DNA from: Malania oleifera
Taxonomy: Eukaryota > Streptophyta > Magnoliopsida > Santalales > Ximeniaceae
DNA length: 64,000 nucleotides
Direction: 5' to 3'
NCBI RefSeq assembly: GCF_029873635.1
Contig: NC_080421.1
Location: 2,294,001-2,358,000 of the forward strand
Each line of letters begins with the position of its first letter. The stretch's first letter is position 1. A program made the translations under genes and the position numbers. The notes under the pieces were generated by a model. That model searched no databases and had not been told where the DNA came from. It saw nothing but the letters and a program-made list of their open reading frames with translations. This document shows, piece by piece, positions 1 through 10,193 of this stretch.

Positions 1-1280
1 GGATCACCGGAAAAGAAGCCACCCTGGGATGACCAACGCTCAAGAAGAGATCATATGCTATGACTAGGGGTGGCAAGAATCTACTACATAGCAGGAAAGC
101 GGGGTCAGTAGAACAGAAAAAACGGGGACAAAAGTACACGTACAAAATCATAAACACACGACCCCCGGTGCCCTAGGGGCGGAACAGAGCAGGAGGAAGA
201 GGTAGAAGTCAAAATACTGCTAGTGGAAATAGTGAAATGCGGCCTGAGTGTGCGGGTAAAGGCAGACGGAAGGAAGAGGAACAAACGGGCCATTGGGCGA
301 ATCGGTGGCATGAACTGCCCCTCATGACGAGGGTGTGGTGGCCCCGTAAGCTGGATTTTACCGTGACTGGCCCAAGCAAGATAAAGCACGAAACTTCATC
401 AGTCCGACCTCCCCCCCGCAACCCCAGATCGGATGGGGAGCCCGAACCTCTGCAAATCAAGGTCCTAGGTGTTGACGTTACCACGTAGAGCTGGATCAGT
501 AATTGCACTCAGAAAGTACAGATTATCTGTAGCAACGGTACCCGTGCGCTGTAGCGGCAAGTCCAACAGGGTTGCGGAGTATCATATAATATATGTCTAA
601 ACATAACTAACTGATTGGACGATGATGCGAAGGTAAAGTCTAAAGAACCATGATTACTGCCTAACAGACTAAAAATTCTGAGTAATCATAACTGGAGCTG
701 CAGTATGCGTATCTAAGAATTCGTAAGCATCAGGGTACTAAAAGTTGGTAAATCAGGGTCTGAAATTTCTAATCATAGTAGCTGAAATCCGGACAAGCAT
801 GGGACTGAGATCAAAAAGTCATGAAATTAGCAGTCGAAAACAGAGCCCCGTACTACATACATAATCACAACCACACCATACGAAAGACAGAAGTGGGGGG
901 AAATAAAGATGCTGTATAAATTAGGAATATCCGAGCATAGCAGATGGCCGTACCTGAAAGTGCAACACCTTAAATCGGAAAAGCGCCGTCTGGACTCGAG
1001 GCTGGAATACCCCCACAGGGCCGCCGACAAAAGACCCGGAACCAACATTGTCAAAGGAACAGCACAGTTGGTCGTCCTGTATCATTTCTTATAACTGCTA
1101 GGAAGTCAAAAATTGAATAAAAGTCCTTACCCTAAAATTGGGATGATTTCCAACTCTGATCCCCCGACGATCCGCTCCGGTAGATGCGTGGAGAACTCAG
1201 CCAGGAGCGTCGTGGTAGCTTCGGATTGTCGATCCGGCGACTGGTGGGGCCGAAAATGAAGAGAGAAGGGAGAGAAAGTC

Positions 1281-1283
<3 letters not shown>

Positions 1284-1320
<37 letters not shown>
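1284..1320. repeat. (GA)n microsatellite in LTR
   Basis: A pure GA run lies just downstream, in the LTR sense, of the putative TATA box near 1355-1362. The same placement is seen in the related LTR at 46214-46251. Confidence 0.9.
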
Positions 1321-1323
<3 letters not shown>

Positions 1324-1370
1324 GCGAGAGAATGAGAATTATCCCGGTTTTCCGCTTTTATACTACCAGA

Positions 1371-1558
1371 CTCGTCGACGAGCTCTTCACAAAATTCATC
1401 GACGAGACCCTGTGTTCGTCGACGAAATTCAGGCTGCCTCGGAACCCCTCTCAATATTTTCTCGTTGACGAAACCTTGTGTTCGTCGACGAAGCTGGGCA
1501 ATTTCCTAGATTTATGATTATTTAATATTATCTCCAAAATGTAATGTCATCGACGAAG
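1371..1558. repeat. Cluster of six TCGTCGACGA-type palindromes
   Basis: Copies are at 1371-1382, 1395-1406, 1415-1426, 1461-1472, 1481-1492 and 1547-1558, with single-base variants. The cluster lies next to the LTR's TATA-like sequence and would be upstream of it in the LTR sense (minus) orientation. Confidence 0.8.
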
Positions 1559-1639
1559 TCTACAGCTTCCTTCTGTTTCTGGTTCTATTTTCTCTCCCTC
1601 TTTAATATTTAAAATGTTGTTATTCTTCGGGTCACTACA

Positions 1640-3093
1640 GGTATGAATATGAATTTCAATAGCATCCTCTAAGTTTGTTACTTACGATGCTAATGGTTGA
1701 TTTTGTCTAGTGTGAGTAATAACGCCCACTCACTTGATAAAAAATCTCCTTACATTAAATGTGAAAGAAACTTAACGTAGCAAGTCCTTTTAGAATTGCA
1801 CCTACTCAACACACTGTCACACAAGATCCAAGCCCTAATGTAAATAAAATCTGGTAACCATTTTGAAATTAAAACAAAAAAATAGAGAAGGAAATCCAAT
1901 TGAGGAGAAAATGCAATGCAATGAAAATCTTGTGAGTTTTTTTTTTTATTAGAGTTCTAATATTATGTCTGAACTTACATTATAGTAAGGTGTGATTAAA
2001 AATGAATATACATTAATTTTATAAAATTAAAAAGATTAATACGAGTTTCAACTCCCACTGATTACCGGTCCCGTACTAGCCAACCAGTGAGAGTATAGTA
2101 AAATTAAAGCATACACCTATACATAAGAATCAAAATGAGGGAAAGAAAAAGTACAACCACATGGTGTATAAAGGCAAAGTTAGACATATTTCCAAGATAC
2201 ATATCTATTATGAGTTGTCGTAATCATATATGTCAAACTTTGAGCTACGTTCTACAGGTATACACACGTTCGAGAAAACACATGTTTTCGGTGGATTATT
2301 ATATTAATTAATTAAGATGCAAATTAGTAATAGTAATAAATTACCATGAACTAAAGTTAATCCTCTCTTCTTCTTCTTTTTTTTAACTTTAACATTTACC
2401 TGTTGACTCACATGCACGTCCCTTAAAATGAATTAATATTTTCACTATTCACTCACAAGTCCTCACTTGAATGGGCCTTGAAGCCTTAGTTACCCCACAA
2501 AAATATATAAATATATATAATTCAAGATGATTCACAAGCTACTTAAAGTTTGATTTGACTCAACTCTATTAGAATTCAATTTGAACTCAAATTATAGTTG
2601 GAGCCTTACCATAATATTTACAAAACTAATCAAATTGAAATGCATAATCAACTCCTAAAGAGGTGTGTTCAAATTCATTATTCTATTCATGAGTCAAAAT
2701 CAATCACATCAAAGTTTTACATCAAACTTGATCTCCTGGCAACTTGACACGACTTAAGCAAAATACATTTTCAATTTATCATTGTCCAAAACGATCAAGC
2801 CAAGTTAAAATGACCAAAAAAATAAAAAGACTTATAACCATTGGTTCAAATTCAAGCTTTTCTAATTTGAGTTGAAATCAATTGGGTTGGATCATACTTT
2901 TTTGCTTAAAATTTTTTGAGTTCGATCGAGTTGGAATATTTTAGCTCATCCATTCATTCCTAATTTAGTCCAAAACTATCAAAATTCAAAATTTAAAAAA
3001 AAATCAAAAGATTTGTACATTCAATGCCCAAATTCTCAGCCATCTCAAACAATTCTACAACAACAAAGCCCAACAGGATAGGCCCAAACAAAT
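1640..3093. other. AT-rich intergenic spacer
   Basis: There is no open frame of interest, no RNA gene and no recognisable element. It holds the downstream side of the cpSRP43 gene and anonymous AT-rich DNA. Confidence 0.6.
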
Positions 3094-4209
3094 TCATGGG
3101 CCCAAATCCACACGGGCCTCCACATCTCCAGCTCCACCCGCTCGGCCCGCCTCGAACTCCTTGATCAAATCAGGATCTACATTCTCCTCCGGCTCCCACG
3201 TGGCGTCCTCCATGTCCGTCCATCTCACCAGATACTCCCTCTTCCCGCCGTCCACGTCCCTCCGGTCCACCACCCACTCCGCCACCGCGTATTCCACCCC
3301 AGCCTCGTAGTCCCTCACCAGATCCTCCGCGATGGACCCCACCCTCACCCACTCGTTATCTTCACCGTCCATCCATTTGATCAAGTACTCCGTCTGATCC
3401 CCCTTCCCTCTCCTCTCCAGGATCTCCTGCACCTCCGCGTACTCGAACACCGCCTCCTCCAAAACCCTTATCACATTCTCCAACCCCAACCTCCTCGCGA
3501 ACTGCACCGGATTTCCCTTCGGCGTCGCCTTCAGCACCTCCCTCGCCAGCCCCATCGCCGTCCGTCCCCCGTCGTCCTCCGCCTCCGGGTCCGCGCCCAA
3601 CTCGAGCAGCGCCCGAACCGCGTCCGGTCTCACGTATCCGGCCGCCATGTGAAGCGCCGTGAGGCCGCCGCGCCCGTCGCGGCGGTTCACGTAGGCACCG
3701 GCGCCGACGAGAAGCCTTACGCAGGGTTCGGATCCCAGACCAGCGACAAAATGCAGCGCCGTTCGGCCGTCCTCGTCGACGGCATCCACGTCTCGGCCGT
3801 CTCCGGCGTCGAGGAGGTTCTGGAGTGTGTCGGCGTCGGCCTTCTTGGCGGCGGTCCACCAGGGGGTTTCGTACTCCGCGACGACGTCCTTCGCGACGTA
3901 GGCAGAGGGGACCCAGGTGGGGGCGTGATCGTCCTTCCACTCTATCAGGTACTCCATTCCGCCGTCGGCAGCGGCTCTGCTGCCGATGATCCTGTTGACT
4001 TCTCCGTACGACTCATCTTGGTCGTAGGACTGATACGTCTCGTTTGGGTCCGGAGAATGTGTCTGCGGTGGTGTTTGGATGGCTGAGACTCTGAAATTGA
4101 GGGTTTTGGGAAAGGAGAAAGAAGTTTTTGGAAGGAGATTGGGAGTTTTGGTGGAGAATTTGAGGCGGGAAAGAGATGGATTAACGGAGAGAGCCTTCAT
4201 CGGCGACAA
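3094..4209 (-). CDS. CAO: Chloroplast signal recognition particle 43 kDa protein (cpSRP43)
   Basis: This 371-residue intronless frame matches the length and layout of plant cpSRP43 (Arabidopsis CAO, about 373). With cpSRP54 it binds light-harvesting chlorophyll a/b proteins in the stroma and takes them to the Alb3 insertase at the thylakoid; it also acts as a chaperone for these clients. Residues 1 to about 60 are a Ser/Thr/Lys-rich transit peptide with few acidic residues. Chromodomain 1 is about 69-113 (EYLIEW core). Ankyrin repeats fill about 115-255 ([20 protein letters not shown]). Chromodomain 2 is about 257-303 (EYLIKW) and chromodomain 3 about 308-354 ([15 protein letters not shown]). 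In the family chromodomain 2 binds the cpSRP54 tail and the ankyrin groove binds the client L18 motif. Met1 gives the longest frame; Met4 is a possible alternative. The gene is GC-rich against AT-rich flanks and looks intact. Confidence 0.95.
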   Translation of the reverse strand: MSPMKALSVNPSLSRLKFSTKTPNLLPKTSFSFPKTLNFRVSAIQTPPQTHSPDPNETYQSYDQDESYGEVNRIIGSRAAADGGMEYLIEWKDDHAPTWVPSAYVAKDVVAEYETPWWTAAKKADADTLQNLLDAGDGRDVDAVDEDGRTALHFVAGLGSEPCVRLLVGAGAYVNRRDGRGGLTALHMAAGYVRPDAVRALLELGADPEAEDDGGRTAMGLAREVLKATPKGNPVQFARRLGLENVIRVLEEAVFEYAEVQEILERRGKGDQTEYLIKWMDGEDNEWVRVGSIAEDLVRDYEAGVEYAVAEWVVDRRDVDGGKREYLVRWTDMEDATWEPEENVDPDLIKEFEAGRAGGAGDVEARVDLGP

Positions 4210-4237
4210 TGGAGGCTCGCAGGTGAGAGGGAGGAAA

Positions 4238-4254
4238 GGGGGGGGGGGGGGGGG
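4238..4254. repeat. Homopolymer G17 (C17 in the cpSRP43 leader)
   Basis: Seventeen G in a row on the plus strand lie 29 bases upstream of the cpSRP43 start codon, so the transcript leader or core promoter would carry C17. It is prone to length variation and sequencing error. Confidence 0.9.
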
Positions 4255-4284
4255 TGGTGTGTAGTGTTACAGAGGGGGCGTAAT

Positions 4285-4630
4285 CTAGCAGAGAGATGGA
4301 TTTTGGGATAAGAAACGCCATCCACATGTCCATATCCATTCTTCAGTTCTCAATCTCTGCTGCCACATAAATTTATTATACTTTATTTTTTTATTATTAA
4401 ATATAAATAAAATATAAAATAACACCTGATTAGGAAAAATTTTTTCAAAATAATGCTCACGTAAGAGATTTAAACTCATGGGTCGCTTTGCTTTCGACGC
4501 GTGGCAACGAAAGAAGCAGCGGGAAGGTGACGCGTGGCGACGCTGGACCAAATCTCGCATCTAGCAGGAATGTGACGCGTGGCGCAAATTTCGCAGGACC
4601 AAGTTGCGAGATTTTCTCCTAAAATCTATT
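4285..4630 (-). repeat. Dispersed repeat with AAATCTCGCA hairpin, copy 1
   Basis: Shares long words, inverted, with 19378-19680: 'ggaccaaatctcgca', the 'cgcgtggc' words, 'gaagcagcgggaaggtgac' and an AT-rich tail with 'ataaaatataaaataacac'. It includes a 29-base hairpin (about 4579-4608) with AAAT.TCGCA and TGCGAGATTT arms. No coding capacity or known superfamily is recognised. It is probably a non-autonomous element. Confidence 0.6.
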
Positions 4631-4639
4631 CGCGTTATG

Positions 4640-5853
4640 TCAATAATATTAATTTCTTAATATAATATATGAATTAATTTAAGATATTCTTTAAAAATTA
4701 ATGGGTGCTTAATCAATTTAAGATTAAGAGGTTAAGTTATTAAACTCTTTTCTTGTTTAAAATGTAGCAGTCAAAACATTTTTCTTATTTATTATTTCTA
4801 TTTAAAATTTTTCAATTTTCAAGGGCATAAAACTTGTGTCATGTGTGAAATGAATAGACAAGCTCTTCTAGACTATGTTCAAATGGAACAACATTGTACA
4901 ACTATTGTACTGATTTATAATTAATTAAAAAATGTTACCTAATTAAGTCAAGTTCAAAAATTATTTTATTAGGGAATTATATTGAGATTGATAAAAAATA
5001 ATCAATTATTATATGCATGTGGACTATTGCGTAAAAACAATTTTAATAAAAATTCAATTTACAACCCCCGAGTCATCAAGGATGGGATTGTTAAAAAATA
5101 TTTGAAAATCGATTTTAAATATAATTAAAGCGTGACATAATAATTTCTTACATGTAGTGGTAAATCACGTTAGAAATTTTTGAACGATGGAGGGGAAGAG
5201 AATATTATTATGAGACCCAACAAAACAAAGTACTAATCTATTGGAATTTAACTGAGAAATGATTAAAATTATACCAAAATTACCTTAGGATACTATCATA
5301 TGGGTAGGTAGATTATTCTTATTTAATTTATTATTTTGAGATAAGGTATAAAATTGTTTTATTAAAAAGTTATTTATTAAAACTCGATTACAGTTAAATA
5401 CAATAAATAGTCTTAAACACCTATGACACTAGTTTCCACGCACACTTAAATGTCTAATTTGTTTTCATAGTTTTGGAAAATTATACGAAAATTAGCTTAA
5501 AAAAAATTCAAGCTATTTTTTTTTAATACACAAGTAATCTTGCTCTGACTGCCACGACACTAAATACACCGCGAAGAGTAAGATCTATTAACCAAATACC
5601 ATACAAATTTTAGCGATACGAATTTTGCAGTAAAAAAGAATTCAATTTAAGGAATTAACTTAACTAGGCATGCAAATTTTAGAGATTCGAATTATGTGTC
5701 ATTTTTTATATTTGGCAGTATTGAATTCTTTAGAGATACGAATTATTAAATGATATATACAAAAGAATAAAAAAAATAATCAATTATATACAAATGAAAT
5801 CAAAACAATCAATGATATACAAACAAATCAAATGCAATTAAAATAATGCTAAA
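4640..5853. other. AT-rich spacer without recognisable features
   Basis: Very AT-rich with frequent stops in all frames. I see no gene, RNA or transposon here. Confidence 0.55.
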
Positions 5854-7405
5854 CTACTCCGTGCCGCAGCGAGGTCGTCTCCGGAGTCGTGGTGGCTGCC
5901 GTCTGCGTCTACCCTCTCCCTGTTGGTCAGCATCATCAGGTGTCCTGTCCCGTCATCCTGGATGTGGATCCTCTCCCCCAAGAGGTGCTGCATAATCATC
6001 ATTATCCATGCAGAGCGCACGAGGTGAGAACTGATACGATGTCTCGGGACGAGAACGAGGCGGCATAGGGGGTGCATCGACCTCTACCCCATCAAAAAGA
6101 TCGTCTAATAAAAATGACATCGATGGGGTAGCAGCAAAGTTGGATGGGGCATCAGTCGGTCTGCTCGACGGTCCGGCAATATCAGCTGCAGTGGAAGGCG
6201 CATAAGGTGCTGACGGGCCGAACAAGTACTCTGCTTGTACGATTGGTGGGGAGGACATGGGAGTCCCTGGACGGCTAGAGGAGGCATGTCGTCCTCCTCG
6301 TACTGGAGCTGGTCGACCTCCTCGTGCTGGTACATCAGGTCGACCTCCTCATTCTGGGATCCGTCGATCGTCTTTGTGGACGAGGTCCAGTGCAGCACTC
6401 ATCAATTTGTGGATTGCAGGATCTGACGAGATCTGGTCTGCCTCAATAACTATGTTAGCCTGCAGGATATGAACATATTTTACTAACGCATTCAAATCGG
6501 AACGTATATATCATAAAATGAGTTGTGGCATTAGTTTTCTTGCGAGGCTCAAATATACAGCAGCGGTCCTGTCGACGAAGCGGCGTGTGATAGACTTATA
6601 GTATGGGTTAGCTAGACGCATCGGACAGTGCTCCACCACTCCTCGTATGATGTAGTCTCGCCGATGCTCCCACGTAGTGATGAATATCGCGTGCGTACTC
6701 AACCATTCTGTGACCCCTCGACTGCGCCCATCCATGCCGTGGAGGTCGTCCCCAACAATATCTACCCCCGACGTCATAAATGGGACGGGAATGACCTGTC
6801 AAAACCCGAACTGTCGCATGACTCGATTGGGGAGATACCACTCAATAATATGAAAGCATATGAGTGGCACTCGAGCTATCCATAGGTCCCTCCCATCTGC
6901 ATAGTCAGGCGGCAGGTCGGCTAAAATCTCTTTCTTGTAGGGCATCCATAAAAACTGCACTCAGACAAAACCAAAAGATAAGCGGACTATAAACAAGTGA
7001 AAGAAAGAAAGAATATCATGTGCTATACTTTAACTGATTTATACCTCATGCTCCCGGTGCATGTCTAACTTGAACCTGTACCAGGGCAATATGTGAAGCG
7101 TAACCATCGATGCCCTCAAGTCGTCCCTCCACCTGTATAAGACGAAACGTAAGTTCCCAAATGCAAGACTACTACGTATTACGAATTAGTATTCCTAATA
7201 GTTATAGAGTGAATGAGGAGGGATAGATAAAATTGGTACTAACCGGTATGGGAGTGGGAGAGGATCAACCGGACGACCAACCTGACCCCTCTCAATTTGC
7301 AGGAAACCTCGCCGCGTAGGCACGAATAAAGGAAATCTCTCTCAAGCCCAAACTTGGAGTAGGCGAAGGGGGACCACAATCTGTGTCTTCGAGTGGTGCG
7401 CGGCG
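5854..7405 (-). pseudogene. Plant mobile domain (MAIL/PPP7L-like) pseudogene, 3' part
   Basis: Conceptual minus-strand reading gives the hallmarks of the plant mobile domain (PF10536), often annotated as 'serine/threonine-protein phosphatase 7 long form homolog': PTRRGFLQIERGQVGRPVDP near 7320, WRDDLRASMVTLHILPWYRF near 7130-7050, VPLICFHIIEWYLPNRVMRQ near 6870, and SITRRFVDRT near 6570. At least three introns are implied (about 7137-7235, 6961-7047 and 6463-6530). The last exon is low complexity, ends in a basic RRRPRCGTE-like tail and stops at 5854. Two nonsense codons lie in otherwise conserved positions: TGA at 7344-7342, where the family has W, and TGA at 6801-6799, where it has R. The 5' part lies beyond the retroelement at 17515-17640. 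Family members act in plant development and silencing, or travel inside transposons. Which group this belongs to is unknown. Confidence 0.8.
7401..7405. repeat. Target site duplication CGGCG (left)
   Basis: Five bases directly before the LTR start (TGTAACG), matched exactly at 17515-17519. Confidence 0.93.
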
Positions 7406-8273
7406 TGTAACGTCCCTCAATTTCTTAACATAAAATATCACATACTAAATAAAATGGTCAACCCGAACCCGTGGGTAGCGGGGACACCTGTCATACACAG
7501 CGGAAAACCTAGCAGCAGTACACATAAAATCTCAAACATCCAGTCATAAAATATAATACCAGAGCATTCTATACATCCTCACATACATCAAAATATCTCT
7601 AGGGTCAAACACAAAATAATTCTAACCCTAGTACAAAATCTTACCCTCCTCACGGGATAATCTCACTAATCTCAACGGCGGCCTTGACCCGCCGGTCTCT
7701 CAGGGACTCCTGAAAAATGTAATAATATTGGGGGTGAGACACTTCTCAGTAAGGGAAAATAAACTAAATACAGCTGTGTGGCAACATGAATATTTAATGC
7801 ATTTATACGTATATAGTACATTTCATAATTCCATAAACATCATCATATCGTACTGGTTAAACATATATTTTCACATCTGTTAATAATTCATATCATACAT
7901 AAAATCATTTGTTATAACTGTAGTACTAAAAATAAACACAGGATGAATAGCTAGCTAGTGTCATGTATTACCCCCCATGACGGGTTGTGCAGCCCGAAGG
8001 CGGGACCCGACAATGGCTGGCCGACCACTGCCGAATCAAATATGTCTGTAAGTACGATGAGCCCGCCACACCCTGGTCCGGACTGCCAGGTGGACGTCCA
8101 CACTCTACTGAAAGCCACATCGACTATCCATCTCCCATCCCCTCGTGGGACGGTAGCACTAATAAGGCCTCGTGCCAAAATGAACCCATAGCTACGGTAC
8201 CGAGCTCCTGGTCTGAACTAAACTAACATCCTGGTTGTGAAAACATATAATACATGATCATACGTAACATCAT

Positions 8274-8501
8274 TACGGCCTCGTGCCGAAAACATAGATA
8301 CGGCCTCGCGCCGAAATCATAAATATGGCCTCGCGCCAAAATCATAGTAAATATGGCCTCGCGCCAATAATATAAATACGGCCTCGTGCCGATAACATAA
8401 ATACGGCCTCGTGCCGATAACACAAATACATGGCCTCGCACCAATAACATAAATACGGCCTCGTGCCAATAACATAAATATATGGCCTCGCGCCAAAATT
8501 G
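8274..8501. repeat. Minisatellite of nine ~25-base GGCCTCGYGCC units (left LTR)
   Basis: Units of the form 'tacggcctcgtgccgataac' plus an AT spacer, about 25-28 bases each, alternating cgg/atgg starts and T/C in the middle. A lone tenth unit lies at about 8163-8180. Each unit has a short GGC...GCC dyad. Confidence 0.92.
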
Positions 8502-9482
8502 TTTCAGGTATATATATACTGAAAATACATCATTTATCATATAATCATCAAAGCCATCACAACATAATTCATCTTTTCATAATACCTGAAAACATGTTTT
8601 GCTCGTAAAATCTTTTACATCATAATACATTCAAATAAAATAATATTCATGCCACACATATGCTGTTAAAAGTCATACTTCATATTCTAAAATCGTGAAT
8701 TCCTTACATCTCATACATATATATACATTTTAATCATCATAGCAGTATTTTCCCAATCGTACATTTCATTCGTAATACGCAATATAACATATGCTTTTCT
8801 GAAAATAAATTTACTCATAATCAATAATAATTTGCATGGAAAATTACTGTTTTAGTTTATTCCCTTACCTGACTATTAAGAACTTCCTTAGGACCCAAAA
8901 TTTCACGCCCTTGGCGCCCGAAATTTAATTCCTGCAATTTACATTTTTCCCCAAATTAATTAATCTATTTCTCCAAAATAATACTCATCTAGCCTTCCTT
9001 AGGCTCCATATACCTCAAATTAATATTTAAACTATTATTTAATATCCCTACTTAATTTTTCAAATTTTGCCTGCGGGTCCCAAAATTATACCCGCGGCGC
9101 TCACCCGAACCCTAAATTTCAGAAATCTTACTTCAGCCTCAGATGCTTAATATTTTAGCATTTTTAAATTAATGCTAATTAATTAAAAATAAGCCCCTTA
9201 ATAATCACCGCACCCCAAATTTGGAGTTTTGGCCCGACACCTCCACGAGAATTCCGTCCCACTAGACTTGTAGAGAATCATCCCTAGATTCTCGTGGTGG
9301 TGTCCGTTCGTCAATTGGGCTTATATTTTGCAAGAAATTAAAGAAAAAGGGGAAAATGGCTTACCCCAAGGAATATGCTTATGCCGCTCCTATCACCGAT
9401 CTGCTTCAGTAGAAACGACGGCAGCAGCGAATGGAGTCCAGTGGTATCTTCGGATTTTCGATCGGGCGAAAATCCGTCACGA

Positions 9483-9528
9483 AATCGAGGAGAGAGAGAG
9501 AGAGAGAACGTGAGGAGAGAGAGAGAGA
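9483..9528. repeat. (GA)n microsatellites in left LTR
   Basis: Two GA runs separated by 'acgtgagg'. They are followed by GAA, GAT and TAA runs up to about 9722, all repeated in the right LTR. Confidence 0.85.
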
Positions 9529-9683
9529 GTGAGCTGCGTTGCAGCAACAGAGAAAAAAAAAATAAAGAAGAAGAAGAAGAAGAAGATGATGATGATGTGG
9601 GGATGGGATGATGATGATGTGGGGATGGGATGTTTAAATAAAACATTTCATCCTGAAGCTTTCTGAAGCTTCAGGATGTTACT

Positions 9684-9689
<6 letters not shown>

Positions 9690-9722
<33 letters not shown>
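9690..9722. repeat. (TAA)n microsatellite in left LTR
   Basis: About 11 TAA/AAT units. The counterpart in the right LTR (about 17260-17295) is slightly longer, a normal slippage difference. Confidence 0.85.
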
Positions 9723-9723
<1 letters not shown>

Positions 9724-9939
9724 TATTTAATTAATATTAATAATAATATATTTTATTAATAAAATAAAAATAAATTTTAATTAATTAATTTTTTTTTCTT
9801 TTTTTTTTTTTAAAAAAAATCTGTTTAATTAATTAATTAATAATTAATATTTTATTTTTTTTATTTTATTTTATTTTATTTTCTTTTTTTTTGAAATCAT
9901 TCTATTAATCTTTTATATCTCTTTTTGGGGGTTTTTACA

Positions 9940-9952
9940 TTCTCCCCTCCTT
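9940..9952 (-). promoter_or_regulatory. Polypurine tract of the Tekay-like element
   Basis: Minus-strand AAGGAGGGGAGAA directly abuts the 3' LTR, the expected second-strand primer for an LTR element. Confidence 0.9.
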
Positions 9953-10040
9953 ATAAAAATTTCGTCCTCGAAATTTGTCATTCCCCTATTTCCTTTCTTT
10001 AGTGAAAACGCTTCTAAATTTTTTTTTTTTATTGATTACC

Positions 10041-10073
10041 CTCACTTATGGCGGAGGAATACCGTGGTTACAA
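10041..10073 (-). repeat. L1-tail-like block in the Ty3 3' untranslated region
   Basis: The minus strand reads TTGTAACCACGGTATTCCTC, continues CGCCATAAGTGAG, then an AATAAA-type A run (to about 10019). It lies between the pol end (10194) and the polypurine tract. A close match lies at 49853-49885 at the 3' end of the L1 element and another at 31702-31733. Confidence 0.75.
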
Positions 10074-10193
10074 TAAGGGCTCTGAGAGATCACAACTATT
10101 CAAAATTCTCCCTAAACCATTCACGTTTCAAAACTAAAAACTTTATCTATCTTATGTTACACTATACAAATAAAAACTACAACAATATTCCAT

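Larger units (their letters stand above)
1..1639 (-). mobile_element. Ty3/gypsy (Tekay-type) LTR, cut by the window edge
   Basis: The stretch from about 1080 to 1639 aligns by eye with the end of the solo LTR at 44441-46670: a shared 'ccttaccct' stretch, the 'gatccgctccgg' block, a GA tract, TCGTCGACGA motifs and a terminal ACTACA. Further left, similarity is weaker, but the conserved LTR block 'cccctcatgacgagg' sits near 316 and a 'gtagcaacggtac' word near 530, as in the other LTRs. No polypurine tract follows 1639, so this is a solo LTR or the 5' LTR of a minus-strand element running off the left edge. The left boundary is not in the window. It is an old, diverged fossil. Confidence 0.6.
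7406..9939 (-). repeat. 3' LTR of the Tekay-like element
   Basis: 2534 bases, TGTAACG...TTTTTACA. It holds a conserved block at 7971-8010, a nine-unit minisatellite at 8274-8501, GA, GAA and TAA microsatellites, and a polypurine tract immediately to its right, which makes it the 3' LTR of a minus-strand element. Confidence 0.95.

Noticed and set aside
3362-3940. 192-residue and other alternative frames over cpSRP43
   Set aside because: Arg/Gly-rich shadows of a GC-rich gene; only the 371-residue frame matches a family along its length.
8274-8501. Regularly spaced GGCCTCGYGCC repeats looked array-like, as in CRISPR
   Set aside because: Units are directly tandem with ~14-base AT spacers that are themselves similar; they lie inside a plant LTR and occur in both LTRs. 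It is a minisatellite.
8223-8540. 105-residue minus-strand frame with repeated ARGRIYVIGTRPY-like peptide
   Set aside because: It is the translation of the LTR minisatellite, has an exact copy in the other LTR, and has no coding context.
9338-9646. 102-residue poly-Ser frame
   Set aside because: It arises from GA, GAA and GAT microsatellites in the LTR and is duplicated at 16908-17216.
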